The position numbers and the translations under genes were made by a program. A stretch of DNA of 64,000 nt. It comes from Quercus robur (Eukaryota > Streptophyta > Magnoliopsida > Fagales > Fagaceae). Where the stretch lies: positions 1,798,001-1,862,000 of the forward strand of contig NC_065537.1 of assembly GCF_932294415.1 (NCBI RefSeq), in the 5' to 3' direction. Of this stretch, positions 45,701 through 56,694 are shown in pieces (position 1 is the first letter of the stretch; each line of letters opens with the position of its first letter). The notes beneath the pieces are model-generated. The model made no database searches. It was not told the DNA's origin and saw nothing but the letters and a program-made list of their open reading frames with translations.

Positions 45701-48391
45701 CACGTGGAACAGGTCTGGCAAGTGGGAACTACTAATCTACTCTAACATAGGACTTGGTAAACTTCTGAATTAACAAAGACAATGTTAATATTCTTAACAC
45801 ATGGTCAAATCCACCCCTTCCTGCCTTCCAAGTCATTTTTGATTTGCATTAATAAACTATAAAGCCAGCATATTGCATACCATCTCTTTGAGACTTATCT
45901 AATAAGCGCTAGAAAAGCAGGCACTTGTCCAACATTATATTTGCACAATCTTTAAAGAGTTGCAATGTGAGGAAAGCCAAACTCAAATCACCTGGCAACA
46001 TAGAAAACTGCATTTTCAAGCATTATCAATTTATTAGCACAACCAATGGCAAGGGCACCACCAGAACCACCTTCCCCGATGACAATAGAAACAATGGGTA
46101 CCTTCAGGCCAAACATGGTCCTTAAATTGTGAGCAATGGCTTCACCCTGCACGTACGTAAGGTATATATATCAGTTGAGCCGTTATTAAAAGACAATAAT
46201 GTAAATTTCACATGGTAATGTAAAAGACAATAGAGTTGTCCACATACTTGTCCTAGTTCTTCAGATTTGAGGTCTGCATAAGCTCCCGGGGTGTCAATGA
46301 AAGTAATTATAGGAAACCCATGGTGATCTGCATAATGCATCATGCGTAAAGCTTTCCGGTAACTGTTTGGATATAAATTGTCATTAGTGTCAGAAACTGA
46401 AACTTTGACTGGCCAGGAACTTGGCATGATAAGTTGCAACAAATATTACATTCCATTTTACTGCTAATGAAATTTCATGAGACCAATAGAACATACAAGT
46501 CTTTATAATTTGACATACCCATGGGGAGTAGGCATCCCAAAGTTCCGACTGATGTTTTCTTTTGTGTTTCTACCTTTTTGGTGACCCATGAACATGTACC
46601 TCCTACCATCTATGGTTCCTATACCAGTAACAATAGCAGGATCATTGTACCCACTCCGATCTCCATGAAGCTCCACAAACTGTGCATATGGGGTATATCC
46701 AAAGACATTAATCAATGTAATTAATTCAGCATTCATAACCTAAAGGTAAACTATCTAGAATACAATATGCACCAAGTTCACGAGTTTCCGATACTGCACC
46801 TTTTCAGTAATGCTAAACACATGATCAAGGAAAGTTGGCCTGTTAGGATGCCGTGCAATAGACACCCGCTGTATTGGAGTTAGATGCGTATATAAATCCT
46901 TTAGAGCCTGAAATACAAATGATAAATTGTAGCAATTCAGAACCAGAAACCCTTTTTTTTTTAAATGCTGAATTCCAAATCTGTAATAGAGCATCATTTT
47001 CCCAGAACATTTCCTAAGCAGAAAGCAAAAGACATGTCCATCATATTGCATTATTCCTTCCTATACTTACTTCTCCTAATAATATGTATTTATAAGTGGC
47101 TGGCAACAAAAATTTTAGTTGAGACTTTCCCCAAATTCATTATAAGATATATCTATTTTTTTGGTTCACTAAACATACTTCCACATTGAGGCTTACAACT
47201 CAGAATCTTAGGGGATACAAGAGCCAAGCTTCACTCCCCAATATTTTGCATGCTTAAACAAATTTTTAAGGTTCGACAAAATAAGCGAAGAAAAATAAGC
47301 TAAACTCCATTACTCCTAAGGAACTCAGTGTCTGGATAACTTTGAAAATGGCATTGGAAGTCTGTGAACAAGCAATAGGATCCTATAACAATGAGTGTAG
47401 AGATGAATAGCAGGCCTACCCAGTGCAAAATTAATAAAACCTTCTAATGTTTTCTATATCTCCAGATCAATAGTTGGAAAAAATAACATAAGCATGCAAT
47501 TCAAGGTCTCTAATATAAGCCACTTTCATCACTGTATGGCTTCATACTAAAGCCATTTAAAATTAAAAATTATAGGTCATGTTTTTGAATCTAAGTAATT
47601 GAGGTCCTCAACAGCATATGTGGTCAATGGTTTTTGTTTGTTTGGTATTCATTGAGTTATGCCGCATAAGGTTATTGAGATGTTCGATTGCTGGTTTGTG
47701 CCTCATTGTTTGTGTTGAGTATTATCAACTGTCTTTTCTTCCTTACTCTCATTGGGTGGAGTCTAGTTTTGCTCCCAGTGTACTTGAGTGACCTTTTATT
47801 TTAATAAAAAAATTTCTTGTTACTTATCAAATAAAAAAAGTTTCTCATCAGCATAACATATCAAACCTGCTGATAATTACTCTCCAATGTAAATAACTGA
47901 TCACTGAAGTCCAGACCAGTTTTGTTTGCCATATTCCGCACCTGCACTCGAATACAAAAACACAATTGGACCAAACCCTGAATATTTTTTTCACTCAAAT
48001 AAAGAGACTACAATCACCCAAAAAAAAAAAAAAAATGATTTACATCAGTGATTTTCTTCTCTAGACTGAGAAGCCGCTTTTCGAATTCCAAAGTTACGGG
48101 CTTCGGCTTCTGGTTCTCTGGCAAGGGCTTGAAATGTGAGAGATGGGTTAGGACCCCACCTTTCACATTAGGATCCGGATCATCTGGCCATGGATGGTCC
48201 TGCTTCTTCACCTTCCTAATCTTCGCCGCCACCACCAAATCCCTCCTGGTCGTGCTGCCAAATCTCGCCCTCCCTAGAGTTCTCAGAGGAATGCCATTGA
48301 CACCATTGCTTGAGCTCCGGAGAAATTCTGAAGCTGAAGTTCCCACTGGAGAATGTGATATTGAAGCCATCCCAATCCCGATTTCTCCCAT
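42794..48391 (-). CDS. accA: Acetyl-CoA carboxylase carboxyltransferase alpha subunit, plastid
   Basis: Ten exons: 48044-48391, 47867-47941, 46800-46907, 46519-46679, 46248-46362, 45992-46146, 44646-44697, 44506-44574, 43985-44062 and 42794-43898, all with GT-AG borders and matching phases. The subunit pairs with the plastid-encoded accD to move the carboxyl group from biotin to acetyl-CoA, the first step of fatty-acid synthesis in the stroma. A Ser-rich transit peptide (about residues 1-55) precedes [16 protein letters not shown], then [79 protein letters not shown] and [18 protein letters not shown], the carboxyltransferase core. The tail (exon 10) is a long charged coiled coil. Met1 (48391) or Met8 (48370, [10 protein letters not shown], the more usual start). 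About 754 codons if the A run at 43721-43727 has six A; with the seven present the frame ends at 43656. Confidence 0.93.
43721..43727 (-). other. accA: Frame-breaking A7 run in accA exon 10
   Basis: Seven A on the coding strand. Upstream the frame reads NIEDEV-KK; downstream the conserved continuation [11 protein letters not shown] is in the +1-shifted frame and runs open for 313 codons. Six A would join them. Confidence 0.85.
44248..44302. repeat. G-rich tract in accA intron 8
   Basis: 24 consecutive G (44250-44273), then a second G-rich stretch (GGGGTGGGGTGGGGGGGG). On the transcribed-gene strand this is a C-rich intron segment. It is a G-quadruplex candidate and a likely place for length errors. 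Confidence 0.9.
47620..47840. mobile_element. Possible LINE 3'-end fragment in accA intron 2
   Basis: The end TTATTTTAATAAAAAAATTT, then TTGTTACTTATCAAATAAAAAA, is the style of plant LINE tails. The preceding 150 bases are GC-richer than the intron and stop-filled. No target duplication was confirmed. Confidence 0.3.
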
Positions 48392-50139
48392 TCCCTAGCA
48401 CAGAATCAATATTATTCAGTTAGCTGAGCTGAGTTTTCGCAGGCCTAGAACGCAATAATTCTAAACAAATTGAAAAAAAAAAAGTCAATATTCATTTTCC
48501 AGTTGCTTCTATCATTTTCTTTGCAACGAAACAGAATAACAACAGTGAACATGCATCAAAATATGAGCTCAAGATCGCCATAATAGAAACTCCTCAATGA
48601 GAAATAGAAATTACCCGTACATGATAGAGAAATGCTACGTGTACAAAATTTTAACAATAAATTCTAAATAAAAAATTATTATAGGTGAAAAAAAAAAAAA
48701 TTTAAGTTTACGATTCAAATTATCGATTGTGAAGTGTGTGTTAATGAGCCAGCTTTTTTCGGTTTGGCCGTTGGGAAGGGATCCAGATTTTGCCTTTTTT
48801 GGTTTTGTGAAATAGGCACGTGTGCAGCTTCGAAACCTTTAACTTTGTCTACTTCCGCGATGCCTTCTATGATCGTCTTCTTTGGTTTGAACAAAACTTC
48901 GACTAGTTTGAAGGAGTTTTATTTTTCTTTTTATTAGAGTGGGGATTCCAACTAAAGTTCTATTTTTGTAAGAGTTGGATAATGTTGTTAAATTATGAGA
49001 TTATGGGTTATTTTAGGCCTTGTCTAATTGTATCCATTTGAAAAATAGACTCAGGATTATTTGAGTAAATTACACTTTACTCTTTTAAACTATACTTCAT
49101 TTTATACTTACTCTCAAAATTATGTAAATGCACAGTTACCCCCTAAATTATACTTTATTTTACATTTACCCCATACACTATGAGAATATACACTTTACCC
49201 CATATACTATACCCCTTTTACATATATCCCCCTAAAGTATACCTCATTTTACACTTACTCCCCTAACTTATGAAAATACACACTTTCTTCCCTAAACAAT
49301 TACCTATGGAATGGGTGAAAAGCGTTATACTGGTAATATTTTGAAAGGGTTAAGTGTAAAAGAGGGTAAAGTATAATTTTCCTAGATTATTTCAAATAGT
49401 TGGTAACTTATGCAATTCACGCAAAAGTTTAAACTATTATGATTTTTTAAAAATAATATTAATTTGACATTTGATAATTATTGTGGTTGTTGGTATTATG
49501 TTTTTAGTTATTATGATTGGTTTGTAAATGGAAATAGATATTGCATTAGGCCCTTATTATAATGGTGTTTGTATATGAAATTATACATCCTAGTGTTGAT
49601 ATTGTATTTTTTCTAGCTCTTAATTTTGATAGAAGTTCTAGCCCTAAAGTAAAGGATTGCATGGTTAAAGTCCATGTTACAATTATTTAAGGGCTGCATT
49701 TCATGTTTAACCCTTTGAACAGGTGCATTAAGGTCTGTCACAGTTGCTACAAAATTATCATGACCTCACAGGGTGACATCACTCGTGGTGTGTCACCATT
49801 CTTATCCACAAGTGATTACTGCTCTTATCACAGTCTTAAAAACCCTAGGAGAACCTCATTTATTATGTAAGAGATATAGTAAATATTAGCATAGATGTGT
49901 ATACTGGTTGATCCACTTGTATAATTTTGAAGATTTGGATTTGTTTCATTTTTTATTTAAATTGGTGTTTATTTAGTGAGTAAAGTAGTAAATAAAGAGT
50001 CCTTATCTTTATGAAAGAGTTAAAAAATCTTGAAACAATGAACCAAAGAAAACAAAAGGTCCATATCTTCAAATGTGAGAGAATACTAAAGGAGAGCTCA
50101 CTCAACTTGTCAAATCCCAATATATTTGTATAACCCCCT
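48392..50139. other. accA upstream region and intergenic DNA
   Basis: The first few hundred bases hold the accA promoter and 5' UTR; no clear TATA box can be assigned. Around 49065-49390 a low-copy repeat with about 50-60-base units (TAYACTTYATTTTACAYTTAC, CCCCTAAAYTATA) forms an imperfect tandem block. The rest is AT-rich without gene signal. Confidence 0.45.
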
Positions 50140-50927
50140 TATTTTATTTTTAATTATAGTAAACCTCACAAATAGGCTATAGCTTGTGTTCTAACCTATG
50201 AAGAGGGAGTAATAAAGATGGTTGTAATATGTAATTCCAAATTAACAAATGGGCAATTTAATTCTTAAAATTTGTCCCCCCCCCCCCCCCCCCCCCCTTA
50301 TCAGAATGATTGACCCTATTATATCGAACTTCTAATTGCTTCATAATAAAAAAGAGAAATGGCATCAAACCAAAGATAACAGTTCCATTAACGTCTGACA
50401 AGAGATTTTTTTTATAAGTAACGTCTGACATGATATGTAAACAATTTTGTTAGTTTCCAAGAGCAATTTGGCCTTGAACCTCCTTCATGAATCATGACTA
50501 ATATCCAACACCTATAAAGAATAATTTCTTAGTGCGATAAATAATATTATCAACCAACAAATACCAACAAGCAAACAGCAGAAAATTGAATTTAACTATA
50601 ATTTGGATATAACTAACTTTTTTTTTTTTTTTTTTTTTTTTTTGGGTAGAGGAAATGGATTTAACAAATCTGATATGCAAAATTTGAACAGTAACAATAA
50701 ATAGATTCATAAACCAAAAAAAAAAAATACTAAATTAATTTAACTATAACTATTATTCCTATGCAGCCAATCACTCTGCACCGAAATAAACAAATTCGGC
50801 TAAGGAAAAGCTTCCTAACATCCAAAAACATTGAAACATTCCGATATCCCTAAGTAGGAAATCACTCCCCTGTCTAGGAGCCTACTTTTTTCTTTTAGTG
50901 ATTTCTTTAGACTTACAGTATCAAAGG
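50140..50927. repeat. Segmental duplicate, partner of 17290-17841
   Basis: Same landmarks in the same order as 17290-17841 (CTATAGCTTGTGTTCTA, AATACCAACAAGCAAACAGC, GCAGCCAATSACTCT, CATCCAAAAAC), with a poly-C run (50276-50297) and a poly-T run (about 50620-50643) added. It is interrupted on its right by the CACTA element at 50931. No kinase sequence is found to the right, although AAGGATTGTG and GAATGATACTA near 52695-52740 echo the region upstream of the CRINKLY4-like remnant. Confidence 0.6.
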
Positions 50928-50930
50928 AAT

Positions 50931-52474
50931 CACTACAAAAAAATGGGTCTAAAGCTGCGTTTGAAAAACGCAGCTTAAAACCCCAAAAACGCGGCTATAG
51001 GCTTTGAGCCGCGTTTCCTATGGCCGCGTTTATAACGCGGCCTAAAGACCGCAGCTCAAAGACTATAGCCGCGTTTTTCAAAAACGCGGCTAAAGGTCTT
51101 ACCTATAGCCGCGTTTTCTAACCGCGGCTCTAGGATTCGGCCTATAGCCGCGTTTTTGGAAACGCGGCTATATACCAGCTTTAAGCCGCGTCTGAAACGC
51201 AGCTATAGGTTTTTAAAAAAAGAAAAAAAAATTCTGGGTTTTTTTTTCCCCAGAAAATTCAAAATTGAAAAATCAAATATAAAAAATTCAAAATTAAACA
51301 CAAATACAAAAAATTCAAAAACAAATACAAATCTAGAAAATTCAAAATCAAATACAACATACTCACAATACAAACACACCCAGAAAATTTTAAATTAAAC
51401 AAAATATACTCACGATACAAACACATGCACCCAAAAAATTAAAAATCAAACATAAACCCAGAAAATTCAAAATCAAACACAAACCCGGAAAATTAAAAGC
51501 AAACACAACATTCTCACAATACAAACACAACGAAAAAATTCAAAATCAAACAAAACGTGTTCCAAAATATAAAACAAACCCATGAATCTCCTCTCATTCA
51601 ACAAAACCAACCAAATCTAACACTAATTCCATTCAATAAAACAAAAGCACAAGCTCAGAATAAAAAAAGAACACAAGCCTGTGAAGAAGGAAGAAAGAAA
51701 AAGGAACAAAAAAAAAAAAAAAAAACGCAGTACCCAGATGTGAAGGAAGAAAGAAAAAGGAAAAAAAAAGAAAAGAAAAGAGAAAAGAGTTACCTGGATG
51801 TGGAGAAGGAAGGAAAAAAAAAAAAGATGAAGAAGACTTACCCAGACGTGAAGAAGGAAGAAAGAAAAAGAAAAAAAAAAAAAAAGAAGAAAGAAGGAAC
51901 CATTTGAAGAATGAAGAAAGAAAGGGAAAAGGTAGAAAAGAGAGCAAGTGGGGGTAGGTGGGAAAGTGGGGTGCAGGTGTGAAAGGTAGTGTACGTGGGA
52001 AGCTTCAGGAAAAAAAAATTTTTTTTTTTAAGCGCTACCTATAGCCGCGTTTTTAAAAAGAAAAAACACAGCTACAGGTTACCTATAGCCGCGTTTTTTA
52101 AAAAACGCGGCTATAGGTCGGCGCCTAAGTACGATTTTTTACAGGACCTATAGCCGCGTTTTTAGAAAACGCGACTATAGGTAACCTGTAGCTGTGTTTT
52201 AAACGCAGCTCCAGACTTGTAAAGTCCATTTCATTTATTTTTGAAGCTGCGTTTTTTAAACGCAGCTCAAGCTATAATTTTAAAAAAAAAATCCGGACGG
52301 GACTGAAGCCGCGTTTTCCAAAAACGCGGCTCCAGCCTTCCCTTTGAGCCGCGTTTTTAGAAAAATGCGGCTCCAGCCTTTCCTTTGAGCCGCGTTCATG
52401 AAAAACGCGGCTCAAAGGAAAAGCTGTAGCCGCGTTTTCCAAAAACGCGGCTTAAAGTCGCGTTTTTTGTAGTG
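50931..52474. mobile_element. Non-autonomous CACTA element, 1544 bp
   Basis: Begins CACTACAAAAAAATGGG and ends GTTTTTTGTAGTG, a perfect CACTACAAAAAA-type inverted end, flanked by the 3-base duplication AAT (50928-50930 and 52475-52477). Both sides carry dense subterminal repeats of TATAGCCGCGTTTT / AAAACGCGGCTATA in both orientations over about 270 and 450 bases, the expected transposase-binding arrays of En/Spm elements. The middle is AAAATTCAAAATCAAACAC-type repeats and a purine-rich (AAG)n stretch. The long open frames there are low-complexity artefacts. Confidence 0.93.
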
Positions 52475-52477
52475 AAT

Positions 52478-53507
52478 GGGCAATTCTTAGGTAGTCTCGG
52501 AACAGTGCTACTGCCTAAGTTTTTTACTTGAAGAATAAATTAACAAATAGATATCAGTAAAGATGAAAATGTATTGATTGTGATGTTGCCAAAAAGGAGT
52601 AGAAAACCCACCAGCCAGAGAGCATACTTTTTCCTTTAAGAGAGTGAATTACTATCTGCAAATCTAATTCAATTCAAGTCTTTGAAGCTTGCTGTAAGGA
52701 TTGTGTTATTTCTATATGTTCTGCTTGAAAGAATGATACTATGGATTTTTTTTTCCGTCGGATGAGAGCAATTTAGGAAGCCTCCACATTGTCAATGATA
52801 TCACAATTTATATCCCCTGCTTCTCCCTCGGATTCCCAAGTTCAAATCCTCGGAAAATTCCTCTCCCTCTCTCCTTCAATGCATTCGTCTGTATCAAGAC
52901 CATGACAAACAGATATCAAGTATGAGACAATTTGAACAAGCAGTGATTAAAAAAAAGCAATCAAAGCAAGCATCAGTGGTTGAACGAAGGAAATACGACT
53001 AGAAGATAAACGGCAGTAGCATAACTCTGAATTGACAGAAACGACATGTAGTTTTAGCTCATTTAGTGTTTACACGTTCCACACGTATCAGAGTTAGTTA
53101 GACTTTTCTGTTATTTCTGTTTTGGTAGTTTTGTTAGTTATGTTAGTTGATCTGTTTACTGGGCTTAGTTTAGGATTAATGTACAATATCATAATCCTGA
53201 CTCAGTGTCGAAGGAGGAGCCAGACAACACTTTATGCGGCGATAGGTAAGTGAAATTTTGAAGAAAAGATGAAATCGCAACAAAGATTTTGATGGAAATT
53301 GGAAAGGAACCACAACAAAAACTTCAATGATAACTGAATAGGGAGAGGTCATTTTAACTTGACAAGTACCTTGCTGAGAAAGAGAAATCTGAGTTTGGCT
53401 CTGGCTAATTGAGGGTTAGCCAAGGAAGGCTCCAATAGTTAAGTCGTAAATTGGTGGAGAGAGTGTGGAAGTGAGAATAGAAAAGTAACATTTTAAAGAC
53501 TTGTTGG
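52478..53507. other. Intergenic DNA
   Basis: No gene signal; weak echoes of the kinase-remnant flank near 52640-52740. The right end supplies the target of the element at 53513. Confidence 0.4.
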
Positions 53508-54059
53508 CTTCGTGTCGACGCCCGGCCTCGATTGGAACGGGGGTGGAAAAAGCCGCCGCCATCATCACGGGCCTTCATTCGACCATTCGCTGTGGCGACA
53601 GCTCCCGCGCGCGTGGGGCCCCATTGGAGGGCCCCTCTCAATAGTGATGAAGGCATTGTTCGCACGGGGCTTTGGGTGCTCTCTCTCTCTCAGTAGACGA
53701 AGGTAGGTCTACCCTTTGGTTTTACGGTAGGAATCTAGGTCAAATTTTAAGGGTTACCAAAGATAAGTGAAATCGCCACTAATCATTGGGTTTTTCTAAA
53801 GTGTGCTTGGTCACCTGTTTCTAGTCTATATATATATATATATATATATATAGCCGAAACTTTTGAAACTCTCACAATTTTTCACGTCATCATTATTTTA
53901 AAAAAAAATTAAAACTTAAGTATTATTAAAACATCAGTATTATTAAAAAAAATTTCCCAGTCCACGTCATCATTATTTTTAAAATATCAATATTATTAAA
54001 AAAAAAATTAGCTAGAAAAAACTATTTCTATTTCCCAGTGAAGAATCAAACCCAATACC

Positions 54060-54380
54060 TATTACCCAAAAATTTTCTTCTCCTTCCCCAAAACCCAACT
54101 TTGAACGCCATTCCCCTTCTCCTATTTGTTCTCTATTTCTCTCCCTCATCTCTCTTCTCTACCCTTTCAGCATCCTCTGATTTGTTTTTCAATCAAACCG
54201 GATAAAACCCTAAACTTCTTCAAGAACTGACCACCACCGACACTCACCGTTACAGTTTGCATACCCAGGCCAGGCCAGGCCCCAATACGTGTAAAGACAT
54301 TCTCTCTGATTTGATACCCAAAAGTGAGTGTTGCCCTAAAATCTCCCGGTTCAATTTCTCAAGAACTCCTTGGTAAGATC
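54060..54380 (+). pseudogene. Captured 5'-UTR-like exon inside the Helitron
   Basis: It is rich in CTCTTCTCC with AAACCCTAAAC-type words, as in plant 5' UTRs. It ends TCAAGAACTCCTTG followed by GTAAGATC, a good splice donor near 54374. The parent gene is unknown; it may belong with the SmE-like exon downstream. Confidence 0.35.
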
Positions 54381-56420
54381 ATCTTGAATCCTCAATCTTC
54401 CCTTTCTTCTTCCTTTTTTGTTGCTGTTGTCCTAATCTATTTGCTTATGAATAATTTGTGGTTTTTGTTTCCATAGTATCTGAACTGATTGAACATTCTT
54501 GAATTAGGACAAAATCAAAATGACTTTAAGGCTCAAGGACATTGGGAAAACTACTAAATTTTTTATTTGGGGTTTTTATTAGTTTTGGAATTTTGGGGTT
54601 CCTAATTAGGGTTTGCTGCAATTATAGATTTCAATTGCTAATATTTTCCCTCTCTGTTCTTTTTTGTTTTTCCCAGGGAAACACCATAAAAGATCAAATT
54701 CTACCTAGGCTTTGTCTCTTGGCATTTTAAGGAATGGTTAGTAATGTTTTTAATTTAATTTAGGATTTCCTCCCTAACTTTTTCTCTTTATTTATTTGTT
54801 AGTAGGAGTGAAATTGTGGTTTTTGGGTCCAGTTTAGCATTTTGGTTTACTAATTTGTGTTGTTTGATAAGTGATATGTATTTCTATATATAAATATATG
54901 TGTAAAGCATGATATTACTAGGAAGAATATCCTCCTAACAGAAAATTTAAACTCTTTGTAGCAAGATGCTGTTGTTTACTGGTACACACAAAAGTCATAG
55001 CTTCCCCTAGTGTGGTGGTTTTGGTACATGTATGCTTGCTTTTCATTGCAAGATATTTTGGTCTTCCTCAATGATACAAGGTTGCTTATTCTATTCTCTC
55101 CATCATGGAGATATTATCTCATTTGATAAGAATATCATTCCATATTTTTATATATGATTAATGTTACTGATGAGGTAGATATTTACTATTTAAATTTAAA
55201 AAAAAAAAAAAAAAAAGGTTTGGGAGAGGTGGGTTAGGCTGATTTCAAGACTCAAACTTGGAACACTTTGCTTGAGGCGGACATAACTTGCTATCGCAAT
55301 GTCTTTTATTTTAATTTTCTTTATAATTTGTAGGACTGGTCTTGATTCTGTAGGTTCCTTGAATAAATTGAATTTGAGGAATTGTTACCCTTAAAACATA
55401 TATTCTAATGCTTTCAATTGATCATGTTTGACAACCTACATAGTTATTAACCTTTTTGTCTCCTTCAACTTATAACTTGCATTTGTGTTTGCATTTGTGT
55501 ACAAAGAAGTTCTTGCGTCCACACCGATGCAAGATGGTGCAATTTTAAAAAGAAAAGAAGGTATATTCTTGATGATGTGTTATTCTATTTAATGGTATTT
55601 TGTTGTATATTTGCTTCTCATAGTGCTTATTACAAGTGGCTGTATTGGATATTGCATGATAGTGGTAATGTTTTTTAGAAACTTTTAATTATTGATTTCG
55701 TCCTTTTAAATGTTGGGCTTTTCTAGGTTTTGCATGTAATGCTATTCTTAAAATTTTAGTTGATAATCTGTTTGAGTGATGAAGGGTAAAATTAAATGCC
55801 TTGATTTGAATTATATGGAGTAGCAAGTATGGTTAAGCTATATATAGGTAAATCATTCCAAATTTTTGTAACATTCCCTGTTATAATGTTTTGAAGATTA
55901 AATGTTAACTATAGTCTTTTTTTTTTTTATAAAAAAAATATTATGCAGAGGGTTGTAATTTAGTGCTTGAGTTTTCTAATCACATTTATGATGAGTATTT
56001 TTGCTATATGTTATGTATATTAAGCAATTATTGGGGTGATATTGTCAAATTTACATCTTGAGAACTTTGAAATCTTTGTGAACATGTACTTTTTTTTTTT
56101 TGTTCTGCCTCTTATCCATGGTTGTGGCATGTTCATTTTGATTTTAGGGTAATTCTATAGATTTCTTAGAGTAATGCAGGATGGAGGTTGTCTAATCTTG
56201 GCTTGTGAGTAAAATTTGATGGCCAAAATTGCACCATATTTGTCACAAATAAAAAGATATATGTTGCAAGTAACAATGGCAAAATTGCTAATTGATATGC
56301 AGTCATTAAAATGTTGAATTTTGGTTAAAAGGTTGGTATCAACCTAATTTTTAGCATCTTTCACATTTTAAGTGAATACATGTAAATTTCGTCAAATGTT
56401 AATTTTTATGCCTTATACAG

Positions 56421-56496
56421 CTTTGAGGAGTACATAAATTTGATTTTGGAAGATGTTGGAAAAGTCAACATCAAGAGGGAGAGCAAAAACCTTTAG
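56421..56496 (+). pseudogene. Captured exon similar to snRNP core protein SmE
   Basis: After an acceptor (TTATACAG) the exon reads FEEYINLILEDVGKVNIK and continues KRESKNL to a stop. The Sm2-side pattern of SmE is GFDEYMNLVLDxAEEVxIKK followed by a RKPLG turn. The end AAAAACCTTTAG looks like the KPL codons shifted by one base. SmE is part of the heptameric Sm ring of spliceosomal snRNPs. Only this exon is recognised and no partner exons were found, so it is not functional as it stands. Confidence 0.6.
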
Positions 56497-56658
56497 TTGG
56501 GTTCATTTTTTCATTTTCCTTTACTTTTAATCTCCCAAATGTGCATACTCTAAATGTGGTACATCTATTTTGTTATTTGTCGATTACATAAAAAAAAAAT
56601 AAAAAAAAAAAAACAATGTACAGGGTAGATTCTTCTTAAGAGATGCAACACAACAGCC

Positions 56659-56694
<36 letters not shown>

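Noticed and set aside
51557..51947. Long open frames on both strands, rich in Lys/Glu or Phe/Leu
   Set aside because: They come from the purine-rich low-complexity centre of the CACTA element; both strands stay open because of (AAG)n composition.
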